Numbered from the stretch's first letter, positions 1 through 8,410 are shown. The stretch is 64,000 bases of DNA from Treponema parvum (GCF_017893945.1 NZ_CP054257.1:992001-1056000), one strand, 5' to 3'. The notes: generated from the sequence alone by a model not told the origin. Numbers and translations: made by a program.

Positions 1-1068
1 ATAGGTGACGGCAGCGTATTTGTTGAAGAGGTCGGGGCCGGGCTGCATATTATGAATCAAAAGACCGCCCATGAGAACCGCCGTAACGCTTTCGCCGGGG
101 ATGCCGAGCGTGAGCGTCGGAATGAGAGAACCTCCGGTAACCGCGTTGTTCGCCGCTTCGGAACCCGCAACTCCTTCGATGCTCCCGTGTCCGAACGCTT
201 CTTTATGTTTCGATGCGCGCCGCGCTTCGTTGTAGCCGAGAAACGACGCGATCGACGCGCCCGCTCCGGGAAGGATGCCGATGACGTTGCCGATGATCCA
301 CGAGCGCAAAATCGTCGGGGCGATCAGTTTCATCTCTTTTCTGTTGAGGAGAACTCTGTCGTCGAACTCGACCAATTCTCCTGCTTTGCGGATTTTGTGG
401 TCGGCGAGCACGAGGACTTGCGACATCGAAAAGAGTCCGATGAGCGTCGCGGTAAACGGAAGCCCTTCATACAAGGCCGCCTGTCCGAACGTAAAGCGGA
501 ACACGCCGTTCATGGTATCCATGCCGATTGTCGAAAGCAAAAGACCGAATGCGCCGGAGATGAGACCTTTTATCATGGAATCGGAGCTGACGCCGGCGAT
601 GATCGTCAAACCGAAAATAGAAAGCCAAAAATATTCGGGGCTTCCGAACGCCATCGCGAGTTTTGCAAGCGGCGGCGAAAAAAAGTAAAGGGAAATACAG
701 CTTAAAAGCCCGCCGAAAAACGACGAGATAACCGCAGTTCCGAGGGCTTTACCCGCTTTGCCTTGGAGCGTCAGCTGGTAACCGTCGATCGCGGTCGCTG
801 CGGAAGCGGGAGTGCCCGGCGTGTGGATCAATATGGCCGAAATCGATCCGCCGAAAATCGCACCGCAGTAAATGCCTGCAAGCACGATAAGACCGGTCGA
901 AGGCGGCATACCGAAGGTGATCGGGATGATGAGCGCGACACCCATAGCGGCTGAAAGACCGGGAAGCGCTCCGATCATGATGCCGATCGTCGTGCTTAAC
1001 AGCATGGCAAGCAGATTGAGCGGCATAACGGCGTTGACGAATCCCGCGCCGATTAACGAAAAATCCAT
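1..1068 (-). CDS. tctA: Tripartite tricarboxylate transporter large permease TctA (partial)
   Basis: This is the large membrane subunit of a TTT-family secondary importer for citrate or similar carboxylates. The gene starts at the ATG complementary to 1066-1068, behind a GGGAGG ribosome site, and stays open for 356 codons to the window edge, so its C-terminal part is missing. The N-terminus (MDFSLIGAGFVNAVMP) leads into the family's conserved segment GALPGLSAAMGVALIIP near residue 40, and glycine- and proline-rich transmembrane segments follow. It is the last gene of a tctC-tctB-tctA operon and lies 17 bases after the tctB stop. The substrate cannot be read from the sequence. Family assignment is very secure. 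Confidence 0.95.
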   Translation of the reverse strand, partial: MDFSLIGAGFVNAVMPLNLLAMLLSTTIGIMIGALPGLSAAMGVALIIPITFGMPPSTGLIVLAGIYCGAIFGGSISAILIHTPGTPASAATAIDGYQLTLQGKAGKALGTAVISSFFGGLLSCISLYFFSPPLAKLAMAFGSPEYFWLSIFGLTIIAGVSSDSMIKGLISGAFGLLLSTIGMDTMNGVFRFTFGQAALYEGLPFTATLIGLFSMSQVLVLADHKIRKAGELVEFDDRVLLNRKEMKLIAPTILRSWIIGNVIGILPGAGASIASFLGYNEARRASKHKEAFGHGSIEGVAGSEAANNAVTGGSLIPTLTLGIPGESVTAVLMGGLLIHNMQPGPDLFNKYAAVTY

Positions 1069-1085
1069 AAAGTACCTCCCGCCTT

Positions 1086-1532
1086 TTAGAGCAGCAGACC
1101 GCGCGGAAGCGGAACATGCAGGAACGTTGAAAATCCGCCGTAAATCAAAACGAGGAATACGGCGGTCGTTATGACGATGTACAGCGGTTTGATCTTAAAA
1201 AATATAAGCGTTCCCGCGATGAACAAAAGACTCGAAATATAAAAACCGAGTATGTTTATTAAAACGACGTATGCGAACAGCATTGCAAAAACGGTAAAAA
1301 ATTGCTTGGCTTTAAAATGCTCGAAGAGAAGGGGCATATCGTTTTCGATTTTTTTCTCCCGTGCGAATTTTACGAGACACTCGATCAAATGCATTGTGGT
1401 CAGTACGGAGAGCACCACCATAATAAAGATAGGGTAGATGCGCACGTCGCTCGGATACTGCAGCACCATAACAAAGAAAAAAGCGGTAATCGCATAGACC
1501 GCCGCAACCAAAATGATGTCGCTTTTTTTCAT
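1086..1532 (-). CDS. tctB: Tripartite tricarboxylate transporter small permease TctB
   Basis: This is the small membrane subunit of the TTT importer, 148 residues, a usual length for TctB. It shows four hydrophobic segments: residues about 5-25, a second around 33-52, and a pair near 80-130. Between the second and third is a charged stretch rich in lysine and glutamate. TctB proteins are poorly conserved, so the call relies on size, topology and its place between tctC and tctA. It pairs with TctA in the membrane. The start is supported by a purine-rich AGGTTAC just upstream. The 117 bases separating it from tctC hold two hairpins, described separately. Confidence 0.88.
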   Translation of the reverse strand: MKKSDIILVAAVYAITAFFFVMVLQYPSDVRIYPIFIMVVLSVLTTMHLIECLVKFAREKKIENDMPLLFEHFKAKQFFTVFAMLFAYVVLINILGFYISSLLFIAGTLIFFKIKPLYIVITTAVFLVLIYGGFSTFLHVPLPRGLLL

Positions 1533-1563
1533 GTAACCTCCGAAGATGGAGACGATAAAGCCG

Positions 1564-1632
1564 CGGCTGCATAAAACAGCCGGCCGCAGCTTTTCGAAAA
1601 CGCCGATCGGCGCATATGCGCTTGGATCGGCG
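1564..1632 (-). promoter_or_regulatory. Two hairpins in the tctC-tctB spacer
   Basis: The spacer between tctC and tctB contains two inverted repeats. The first has CGGCTG (1564-1569) pairing with CAGCCG (1577-1582). The second has CGCCGATC (1601-1608) pairing with GATCGGCG (1625-1632), with the inner palindrome GCGCATATGCGC in its loop. There is no long T-run, so this looks more like an mRNA-stabilising or attenuating element than a strong terminator. Such elements are known to let a binding protein be made in excess of its permeases; that role here is inferred. Confidence 0.45.
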
Positions 1633-1649
1633 CTTTACGGCACGCTTTG

Positions 1650-2633
1650 TCAGTTGAACAATGTGGGAAGCGTGTTTTTGACGAAATCTTCCTGCGCGTC
1701 GATAAACCGGCCGAGCGCATCGGGCGACATAAAGTCGAGAGCGAGACCTGCGTTTTTGCTCTTTTCGATATTGTCGGGATCGTTTATCGTCTTTTCGAAC
1801 GCGTCGACGTAGAAATCGATAGCAGCCTGCGGAGTACCTTTCGGGGCGACGAGGGCGCGTGCCGAACCGTAGACGAGGTTGTAGCCTTTTTCTTTCAGCG
1901 TCGGAACGTCCGGCATTTCTGCGATACGGTTTTCCGTGTAGGTTGCGAGCACTTTGAGTTCTCCGTTATCTCCGATGAGCGACGCAACGTCGGCCGATTT
2001 CGGAACGGACATATCGACTTCGCCCTGTCTCAGCGCGAGGAGCTGGTCGGCGGTTCCGCCGTAAGGGATGCAACTGATTTCAAAACCCGCCGCTTTTGCC
2101 AAAAGCTGCGCGCCGATGTGATTCGACGCTTTGACGCCGTTCGTCGAGCACTTGACTTCGTTTTTATGCGCTTTGCAGTATTCGATCAATTCTTCGATCG
2201 TGTTCCACGGCGCATTTTTGCGTACGACGACGACCGACGGTTCGAACAAGTGATTGCAGATCGGAACGATCGAATCTTTCGTAAAGGGGCTGTTCGGCTG
2301 GATGGAAAGAGAACTGAACGTAGGCAGATTGATAAAGCCGATCGTATATCCGTCGGGCTTCGAAGTCGCGAGTGTCGTATATCCGATTTTCCCGTCGGCG
2401 CCTTCTTTGTTAGTAACGATGAGCGTTTTACCGACATACTTTTCAGCGACGGAACACAGAATGCGCGCTCCCGTATCCGTGCCGCTTCCGGCTTTATATG
2501 CGACGATAACAGTTACGTCTTTTTCGGGCTTCCAGCCCGCGCTCGATGTTTCCGCGCCGCTTCCGGATTTCTTCGAGCAGCCTGCGAGTACGCCGGCGGC
2601 AAGAATCACCGTTAAAATAATATTTCGTTTCAT
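1650..2633 (-). CDS. tctC: Tripartite tricarboxylate transporter substrate-binding lipoprotein TctC
   Basis: This is the extracytoplasmic binding protein of the TTT importer, 327 residues. A lipoprotein signal ends in LAGC, with the acylated cysteine at about residue 19, so in a spirochaete it should be membrane-anchored in the periplasm. The mature protein begins with the family pattern KPEKDVTVIVAYKAGSGTDTGAR, here split over residues 34-60, followed by the 'VTNKEGADGKIG' ligand-loop region. It is the first gene of the operon, with an AGAGG ribosome site seven bases before the ATG. The likely ligand is a di- or tricarboxylate, but TctC proteins bind many organic acids, so the substrate is left open. 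Confidence 0.95.
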   Translation of the reverse strand: MKRNIILTVILAAGVLAGCSKKSGSGAETSSAGWKPEKDVTVIVAYKAGSGTDTGARILCSVAEKYVGKTLIVTNKEGADGKIGYTTLATSKPDGYTIGFINLPTFSSLSIQPNSPFTKDSIVPICNHLFEPSVVVVRKNAPWNTIEELIEYCKAHKNEVKCSTNGVKASNHIGAQLLAKAAGFEISCIPYGGTADQLLALRQGEVDMSVPKSADVASLIGDNGELKVLATYTENRIAEMPDVPTLKEKGYNLVYGSARALVAPKGTPQAAIDFYVDAFEKTINDPDNIEKSKNAGLALDFMSPDALGRFIDAQEDFVKNTLPTLFN

Positions 2634-2655
2634 AGTGAATACCTCTTATTTATTA

Positions 2656-2684
2656 ATTCTAATTCCACTTTGTTAATAACGCAA
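2656..2684 (-). promoter_or_regulatory. Predicted sigma-70 promoter of tctCBA
   Basis: On the minus strand TTGCGT (2684-2679) and TAGAAT (2661-2656) are separated by 17 bases. They sit 22 bases or more before the tctC start, leaving room for the AGAGG ribosome site. Both hexamers match the sigma-70 consensus only partly. No operator was recognised. Confidence 0.5.
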
Positions 2685-2785
2685 GTCCTACGCATGTGTT
2701 TGTGCGCCGTCCTGTGCAGTTTATCTGATTTGAATATGTCCGTTTTGATATTGATTATGTGTGTCGGTAACTGCTATAACTTAAG

Positions 2786-2925
2786 ATAACCTGAATGTTG
2801 AGTTTTACGCGGCAGGGATTGTGTATTAAGAAAAACGTCCTTGTTTTTCTTAAACTGACAGTTTTTTTCAAAAACTGTCGACATTACTTGTAAGTCGCAC
2901 ATCCGTGTGCGACTGCCGCCCTAAA
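2786..2925 (+). repeat. Modular hairpin-rich intergenic repeat, copy A
   Basis: Starting with ACCTGAATGTTGAG, this intergenic stretch carries the module CGCGGCAGGGATT and then three perfect stem-loops in a row: AAGAAAAAC/GTTTTTCTT (2829-2852), GACAGTTTTT/AAAAACTGTC (2857-2879) and GTCGCACA/TGTGCGAC (2894-2913). The same modules, in other combinations, recur near 33968, 41459, 50338, 27361 and 12405. It separates divergent tctC and the DUF1538 gene, and probably also carries the promoter of the latter, which I could not place. Confidence 0.6.
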
Positions 2926-2960
2926 ATTATAAAACTTGAAGTTCGAGTTGTTGGGCTAAA

Positions 2961-4466
2961 ATGAATATCATACAAAAATTTAAAGAAACGGCGTCTTCCG
3001 TTTTGCCGGTTATGATCATAGTGCTTGTGCTCGGGGTGACGGCGGCGCCTTTGGGCAAAGAGCTTTTATTCAGATTCATCGTCGGCGGAATTCTTCTTAT
3101 AATGGGACTTACGATATTTTTGCTCGGAGTGGATATCGGTATCCTCCCGCTCGGTACGTACGGCGGTTCCGAACTTACAAAAAAAAGAAACCTTCCCCTT
3201 TTACTCGCTGCATCGTTTGCGATAGGTTTTCTTGTAACGGCTTCCGAGCCTGACATACAGGTTCTAAGCGATCAGGTGCGCAGCATTTTTCCTCTTGTTA
3301 ATAAGAGGGTCTTTATAATGATGATCGCATCCGGAGTGGGATTTTATATAGCCTTAGGGCTTTTGCGCACGGTTATGCGCCTTCCGCTTAAGATATTTTT
3401 TGTATTTTCGTATTTTATAGTCTTCATGCTTGCATTTATAGCTCCTCATAACTTTATAGGCATAGGATTCGATTCCGGAGGGGCTACCACGGGGCCTATG
3501 ACGGTTCCTTTTATTATGGCCCTTGGAATAGGAGTTTCGTCGGTACGCGTAAATTCGGCAAATTCAAAAAAAGGCGGAAGTTCTCAAAGCGACAATTTCG
3601 GTCTTACGGGAATGGCGTCCGTCGGTCCGATTCTGGCGGTTCTTCTTTACGGAGTTTTTCTTTCAAAACATGCGGCCGTTATTGCCGATCAAGAAATTTC
3701 TCATGCTGCCGGAGCGGATCTTAAAGGGCTTTATGTGTTTTTAAGCATATTACCCCATGTTGCGCGTGAGGCCGTGTATTCGCTTACGCCTGTGGTTATA
3801 CTTTTTATTGTTTTTCAAACAACTCTTCTTCACATGCCTCCGCGCCGCTTAGCGCGTATGATCTTGGGCTTTTTTTACAGCTATATCGGACTTACGATCT
3901 TTCTTGTTGGAGTGAACGGCGGCTTTATGACCGCCGGCCGCCGGCTCGGAGTCCTTTTAGGAACTCTTGCTCTTAATAACGGCGGATTATGGACTTTTAT
4001 GCTTGTAGGAACAGGTCTTTTGATCGGAGCGGTGGTAGTTTGTGCGGAACCTGCCGTGTGGGTTCTTACGGATCAGGTTGAATTGATTTCAGGCGGAACT
4101 ATAAAACGCAAAGTTCTGCTTGTCTTCCTTGCTTCCGGGGCTGCGATAGCGATTGCGTTTGCAATGCTTCGCTCCTTATTCGGTTTTAATATCATGTATG
4201 TGCTTATTCCCGGCTATGCGGTAGCTCTCATTCTTATGATCTTTTGTCCGGATCTGTTTACGGCGATCGCATTTGATTCAGGCGGAGTGGCTTCAGGACC
4301 TATAAGTTCCACGTTCGTTCTTTCATTTACGCTCGGCGCTTCTCAAGCTTCGGGCGCACACAACGACGCGTTCGGCGTAATTGCTCTTATCGCTATGACG
4401 CCTCTGATCGCCATTCAAATTCTCGGACTTGTATTTAATTATAAAAAGAAAGGAGGGGCAGAATGA
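2961..4466 (+). CDS. DUF1538 family integral membrane protein
   Basis: This is a 501-residue polytopic membrane protein with two homologous halves, each with about six hydrophobic segments. Each half contains the conserved motif FDSGG (around residues 170 and 437) followed by a G-P pair, and each half has an AxEPxxxxLxxQV segment (EPDIQVLSDQV, EPAVWVLTDQV). This double arrangement is typical of DUF1538 proteins, which are presumed transporters of unknown substrate. The stop overlaps the start of the following P-II-like gene by four bases, implying translational coupling. P-II proteins often gate a neighbouring transporter, so that role is inferred here. The ribosome site before the start is weak. 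Confidence 0.85.
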   Translation: MNIIQKFKETASSVLPVMIIVLVLGVTAAPLGKELLFRFIVGGILLIMGLTIFLLGVDIGILPLGTYGGSELTKKRNLPLLLAASFAIGFLVTASEPDIQVLSDQVRSIFPLVNKRVFIMMIASGVGFYIALGLLRTVMRLPLKIFFVFSYFIVFMLAFIAPHNFIGIGFDSGGATTGPMTVPFIMALGIGVSSVRVNSANSKKGGSSQSDNFGLTGMASVGPILAVLLYGVFLSKHAAVIADQEISHAAGADLKGLYVFLSILPHVAREAVYSLTPVVILFIVFQTTLLHMPPRRLARMILGFFYSYIGLTIFLVGVNGGFMTAGRRLGVLLGTLALNNGGLWTFMLVGTGLLIGAVVVCAEPAVWVLTDQVELISGGTIKRKVLLVFLASGAAIAIAFAMLRSLFGFNIMYVLIPGYAVALILMIFCPDLFTAIAFDSGGVASGPISSTFVLSFTLGASQASGAHNDAFGVIALIAMTPLIAIQILGLVFNYKKKGGAE

Positions 4467-5107
4467 CATCGTATAACTTAATGGTATGCATTGTCCCCCA
4501 TGACGGCGGCGAATTTATTATAAAGGCGGCCTGTTCTGCGGGCGCCGGCGGCGGTACCGTAGTTATGGGGCGCGGAATTTCGGAAAACAGATTTCTTCAT
4601 GTGCTTGCGTTAGGCGAAACGTCAAAAGATATCGTGTACATGCTTGTTCCTTCGGAAGAGCGGTCGAAAATTGCGGATGCGATAGCCAGAGCTTCAGAGA
4701 GAAAAAAGAAAAGATTCGGAGTGTTGTTTTCCTTGGATTCGATAAGATTGATTAAAACCGGTAATATATTTGGGGGTGATGATTATATGACTTTTAACGC
4801 TGCTCATCATATGGTAAGCATTATCGCAAACAGAGGTTATGCGGATGATATAATGGCTGCCGCTCGTAAAGCAGGCGCCGGCGGCGGCACCGTGATCAAA
4901 GCGCGGGGAACGGCAAAACCCGGAGACGCAAAATTTTTCGGCATGGAAATAGTTCCTGAAAAAGAAATGCTTTTGATGATCATAGATTCTGAAAAATTGG
5001 ACGACGTTCTTGAAGCCGTGCGTACGTTACCTTGCCTTGCTTCTCCGGGAAGCGGTATTGCCTTTTGCTGCCCCATAAGCGACTTTATGCTCTTAGGAAA
5101 AAAATAA
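4463..5107 (+). CDS. Double P-II-like regulatory protein
   Basis: The 214-residue protein contains two P-II/GlnB-like ferredoxin folds in tandem. Each has the signature AGAGGGT (residues 26-32 and 137-143), the ligand-binding turn seen in P-II-like proteins. The exposed T-loop following each signature is short, and no uridylylated tyrosine is obvious, so classical GlnD control is unlikely. P-II proteins sense nucleotides or small metabolites and bind target transporters. Here the gene overlaps the DUF1538 gene by four bases and ends one base before the sirtuin gene, so a regulator-transporter pair is the natural reading. The identity of the ligand is unknown. Confidence 0.82.
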   Translation: MTSYNLMVCIVPHDGGEFIIKAACSAGAGGGTVVMGRGISENRFLHVLALGETSKDIVYMLVPSEERSKIADAIARASERKKKRFGVLFSLDSIRLIKTGNIFGGDDYMTFNAAHHMVSIIANRGYADDIMAAARKAGAGGGTVIKARGTAKPGDAKFFGMEIVPEKEMLLMIIDSEKLDDVLEAVRTLPCLASPGSGIAFCCPISDFMLLGKK

Positions 5108-5108
5108 G

Positions 5109-5975
5109 ATGAAGAGCGACTTTGACGCCGCCGCTTACCGAAAAAAAATCGAACGTTTAAAAGACGCTTTAAAGAACGCGGAAGCCGTTCTTGTGGGAGC
5201 AGGGGCGGGGCTTTCGGCTGCCGCAGGTTTTACTTACTCAGGCAAAAGATTTTTGCGGTATTTTAGTGATTTTTATGAACGATACGGTTTTACCGACATG
5301 TATTCAGGAGGATTTTATCCTTATAAGACGCTTGAAGAATTCTGGGCGTATTGGAGCCGGTTTGTTCATTGTAACCGTTATACCGATCCTCCAAAACCGC
5401 TATATGACGAGCTTTTTTCTTTTCTAAAGGAGAAGAACTATTTTGTTCTTACTACAAACGTGGATCATTGCTTTCAAAAAGCAGGTTTTAGTAAAGAGAG
5501 ACTTTTTTATACTCAAGGCGACTTCGGCCTTTTTCAGTGTTCAAAACCGTGTCATTCAAAAACATACGACAACGAAAACGCCGTTAAAAGCATGCTTGCA
5601 GCCCAAAAAGACATGAAAATTCCTTCGGAATTGATTCCTCTCTGTCCCGTGTGCGGATCTCCCATGTCGATGAATCTGCGTGCGGACGAAACTTTTGTGG
5701 AAGACGAAGGATGGCACGCCGCTTCTTCAAGATACGAAGCCTTTGTTGAAAAATTTAAAAATTCACGGCTGTTATTGATGGAACTGGGAGTAGGGTACAA
5801 TACTCCCGGGATAATAAAATATCCTTTTTGGCAGATGACGGCGGCAAATCCTAAATCCGTATTGATCAGTGTAAACAGCGAAGAAAATTATGTGCCTGAA
5901 GAAATTTCAGACCGCACCGTTTCTTTTAAAGGCGATCTTGCGTCCGTTATCGGCGATATGACGTCCGCCCGGTAG
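5109..5975 (+). CDS. Class M sirtuin (SirTM), Sir2-family protein
   Basis: This is a Sir2-family protein of 288 residues. The NAD-binding motif GAGAGLSAAAG is at residues 30-40, followed by the pattern RYFSDFYERYG...DMYSGGFYP that marks the macrodomain-linked class M sirtuins, then TTNVDH (catalytic His region) and four zinc-type cysteines in CSKPC and CPVC. Characterised SirTM enzymes are mono-ADP-ribosyltransferases that modify a lipoylated GcvH-like carrier, with a zinc macrodomain hydrolase reversing the mark. No GcvH-L or lipoate ligase gene is adjacent here; instead it follows the DUF1538 and P-II genes in one operon. A zinc macrodomain gene lies about 21 kb away (27417-28202). Confidence 0.88.
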   Translation: MKSDFDAAAYRKKIERLKDALKNAEAVLVGAGAGLSAAAGFTYSGKRFLRYFSDFYERYGFTDMYSGGFYPYKTLEEFWAYWSRFVHCNRYTDPPKPLYDELFSFLKEKNYFVLTTNVDHCFQKAGFSKERLFYTQGDFGLFQCSKPCHSKTYDNENAVKSMLAAQKDMKIPSELIPLCPVCGSPMSMNLRADETFVEDEGWHAASSRYEAFVEKFKNSRLLLMELGVGYNTPGIIKYPFWQMTAANPKSVLISVNSEENYVPEEISDRTVSFKGDLASVIGDMTSAR

Positions 5976-6080
5976 CCTGACCGCAGCGTGCCTGCGTAGT
6001 GTTTAAATGAATGGGAAGATTTCCAGCATTTTATAGCCGAACAGATAGACCATTTGTGCGACAGGGGGGGCAGTTCATAA

Positions 6081-6130
6081 AAAAAAGCACCAGTGCTGGC
6101 TATAAAGACCGCCCCCGCAGGGGGCGGTCT
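6081..6130 (-). terminator. Rho-independent terminator pair downstream of the AraC gene
   Basis: Read on the minus strand, a perfect 11-bp stem (AGACCGCCCCC / GGGGGCGGTCT, 6106-6130, three-base loop) is followed by a second small hairpin AGCAC-TG-GTGCT running directly into eight T residues (complement of the A-run starting at 6079). This should end transcription of the araC-type gene. The GC-rich stem could also stop transcripts arriving from the sirtuin operon on the plus strand. Confidence 0.7.
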
Positions 6131-6174
6131 GCCGTTTGCAGTGTTCTTTCAGCCTGCAGGATTCCGTTACATCT

Positions 6175-7026
6175 TCACTCTTTTACGATCGGCACCCACA
6201 GTTCCATTTTGTAGGCGGGCGAGTCCATATCGCCTTCGGAATACACTTCAAAGTCGGGGCTGCCGGCGTGGCGGAAACCGTGTTCGGGAAAAAAGTTTTC
6301 CATAACGAATTTCCAGCCGGCGTGAATACAGCCGGGGACGGCGCCTTCAAGCGTAACGACCGCGTATTCGGCTTGAGGAATTTCAAGCACCGACAATCCG
6401 AGTTCGCGCGCCTTTTCTCTGCACTGTGCGCCGCGAAGATCGTAGGCCGCTATATACGTAAAATCTTTGCAATCGCTTACTTCCGTACATACGCCGAAAC
6501 TTTGTCCGTTGCCGAGCTTTGCCAATTGCGAATGCGGTATGCGCGAATACAGCTTTTTCCACAGCGAAGGGAAATCGGTCGTTGCCGAAACCGTTTCCTT
6601 TAAGCCTGCGACAGTGAATGCCTCTTTTTTTTCGATTTTTACTTTCATCATATTACCTCCCGTAACGGTTAACGACAGGCGAAGCGGCAAAAACGATGTG
6701 AATTCTTTTCCCTCTTTTATTTCGCTCGGCGACGCGTTGTGGAATTTTTTAAACGCGGCGGCAAAAGAATCGGGGGACTCGTATCCGTATTTTAAAGCGA
6801 TATCGATGACTTTTTCGTTTGTGTTTCGCAAGTCGGCGGCCGCCCGGCTCAGTTTTCGAAAGCGCACGTATTCGCTGAGCGTATACCCCGTCAGTATCGA
6901 AAACAACCGCGAAAAAAGCGCAAACGAATAGCGTGAAATGCGCGCGACTTCCTTTTCGTCGATTTCATCGTCAAGGACGCTTTCAATATAGTCCATCGTC
7001 CTGTTAAAAGAATTGAGCATGTTCAC
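6175..7026 (-). CDS. AraC-family regulator with GyrI-like effector-binding domain
   Basis: This 283-residue protein has an N-terminal AraC DNA-binding domain with two helix-turn-helix motifs (residues about 8-105; the segment YSFALFSRLFSILTG and the second helix pair ending in GYESPDSFAAAFKKFHN). A C-terminal GyrI/Rob/BmrR-type small-molecule-binding domain (about 125-283) follows. Such proteins usually activate efflux or stress genes in response to hydrophobic compounds. It is transcribed alone, with strong terminators after it, and no efflux gene lies nearby, so the target is unknown. The region from 7027 to 7304 upstream shows no convincing gene; it should contain its promoter. Confidence 0.9.
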   Translation of the reverse strand: MNMLNSFNRTMDYIESVLDDEIDEKEVARISRYSFALFSRLFSILTGYTLSEYVRFRKLSRAAADLRNTNEKVIDIALKYGYESPDSFAAAFKKFHNASPSEIKEGKEFTSFLPLRLSLTVTGGNMMKVKIEKKEAFTVAGLKETVSATTDFPSLWKKLYSRIPHSQLAKLGNGQSFGVCTEVSDCKDFTYIAAYDLRGAQCREKARELGLSVLEIPQAEYAVVTLEGAVPGCIHAGWKFVMENFFPEHGFRHAGSPDFEVYSEGDMDSPAYKMELWVPIVKE

Positions 7027-7304
7027 TCGGCTTCTCCCGTCTTAAAATTTTTCGAGCTTTCCGAAACCGTTCCGCCGCATTGAAGTATCAAAGCGCAGCA
7101 GTTGTCCGGCCAGTTCCATTATATAAAGCATAGGATGTTTTACCGGCGCCCGCCCGATATTTTTTGTACGGATTTTACAGGCAGTATCGTCCTTTTTTCT
7201 TTTATTTGTCAACATTCTTTGCAGTACGAATCGGCCGCTCGTTTTTGTACCTCTTCTGCCGATTTCCTTGTATTCTTCCAGGTTATTAACCACCATGCCC
7301 CTGC

Positions 7305-7352
7305 TTGATAAAATATTCATTTCCGATTATATTTGTATGCCTAGCATACAAA
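7305..7352 (+). promoter_or_regulatory. Promoter with a perfect palindromic operator, probably for the MarR regulator
   Basis: TTGATA (7305-7310) and TATATT (7328-7333) are spaced by exactly 17 bases, a near-ideal sigma-70 promoter. A perfect inverted repeat follows: TTTGTATGC (7332-7340), spacer CTA, GCATACAAA (7344-7352). The palindrome covers the end of the -10 box and the predicted transcription start, where a bound repressor would block RNA polymerase. The operon it drives encodes a MarR protein as its second gene, so autoregulation by that protein is the simplest inference. Confidence 0.65.
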
Positions 7353-7363
7353 AAGGATGGAGG

Positions 7364-8410
7364 ATGAAATCTGTTTTAAAATATTATACAAAGCTCGACG
7401 CACTATTGGATGCGCAGATTTTTTTCATAGCGTTGGAGCTCGATATGTTTACCGTATTAAGTAACGGTAAGACGGCTGAGGAGCTTGCTGAGGTAATATC
7501 GTGCAATGCTGGTAAATACGGCAGTCTCAATCTTGGCAATGCACAATCTCTAAAGGTATTTTTAGATGTACTCACCGCTCAAGGATTGATAATCCTTGAC
7601 GGAAACCGCTATTGCAATACCGGCAAAACGCAGCGGTTTTTATCCCGTTCGAGCCTATCGTATATAGGCGATGTACTGCTTTATCGCAAACGATTGTCGG
7701 ATATATGCAATGAAGCGGAAGTCGTATCCGATAATCCAAGCAGCTGCCCCGTCTTTGATTTTACTGAAATGGCACGGATTACCGCCAAGGAAATAAGCAT
7801 ATTGAGAAAACAGCCCTTACTTACACTGATTAAAGAACTGGGCATTATGCCGAAAAAGGTTCTTGATTTAGGAGGCGGTTCAGGAGCGCTGCTCATTGCA
7901 ATAGCCGAATCGTATACAAAATGCGAAGGCGTTCTTTTCGAGCAGAAAGACGTTGCAGCTATCGCACGGCGTTTCATCGCCGATTCTCCGGCCAAAAACC
8001 GCATTGCAATCATGGAAGGAAATTTTCTTTCGGACGATATCGGCGGAGGCTATGACTTTATTATTGCCTCAGGTATTTTTCCATTTGTGCCGGAGATGAT
8101 CGAGCCGTTTGTTAAAAAAATAAGCGATGCGCTCCAAGAAGGCGGACTATTATTGGTATATGATACTGCTTTCGCCGCAGAGAAAGACAAGGCGCGATAT
8201 GCGGCGCGGTGGCTAAAGGGAAATCTCAGACGAAAGAACCAACAACTTCGACGCAGAGCACTGAGGGATGAAAACTTCCGCATAAATAAAGCTCTGTTAA
8301 AAGAGATACTGATCTCCGCTTTAAATTCCGTTAGTCTAAAAGCGATAACAAAAGGCACCGACGGCTTATATCCTTTTATTGTATTTAGGAAGGTGTGTGA
8401 TGACAAGTAA
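7364..8410 (+). CDS. SAM-dependent O-methyltransferase-like protein
   Basis: The 348-residue protein has an N-terminal winged-helix/dimerisation region (residues 1-110: LDALLDAQIFFIALELDMF, AEELAEVI). A class I methyltransferase domain follows with the SAM motif VLDLGGGSGALLIAIA near residue 165 and the acidic FEQKDV strand. This is the architecture of plant- and actinobacterial-type O-methyltransferases (hydroxyneurosporene/acetylserotonin group). The ATG at 7364 is chosen over an upstream in-frame start because GGATGGAGG precedes it and the palindromic operator would otherwise lie inside the gene. It is the first gene of a MarR and metal-type ABC transporter operon. Its substrate is unknown; a role in modifying the imported ligand is possible but unproven. 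Confidence 0.8.
   Translation: MKSVLKYYTKLDALLDAQIFFIALELDMFTVLSNGKTAEELAEVISCNAGKYGSLNLGNAQSLKVFLDVLTAQGLIILDGNRYCNTGKTQRFLSRSSLSYIGDVLLYRKRLSDICNEAEVVSDNPSSCPVFDFTEMARITAKEISILRKQPLLTLIKELGIMPKKVLDLGGGSGALLIAIAESYTKCEGVLFEQKDVAAIARRFIADSPAKNRIAIMEGNFLSDDIGGGYDFIIASGIFPFVPEMIEPFVKKISDALQEGGLLLVYDTAFAAEKDKARYAARWLKGNLRRKNQQLRRRALRDENFRINKALLKEILISALNSVSLKAITKGTDGLYPFIVFRKVCDDK

Noticed and set aside
52..705. Long plus-strand frame of 217 codons
   Set aside because: It is antisense to tctA, whose minus-strand frame is continuous and has clear family motifs; the plus-strand product is arginine-rich and lacks any domain.
1647..2615. Plus-strand frame of 322 codons opposite tctC
   Set aside because: Mirror frame produced by codon bias in tctC; Arg/Phe/Asp-rich translation without domain signs.
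2829..2913. Tandem hairpins considered as a CRISPR array
   Set aside because: The stems differ in sequence, there are no equal-length spacers and no cas genes nearby.
7042..7320. Minus-strand frame of 92 codons between the AraC gene and the methyltransferase
   Set aside because: Basic, low-complexity product with no family features; it overlaps the promoter of the methyltransferase operon.
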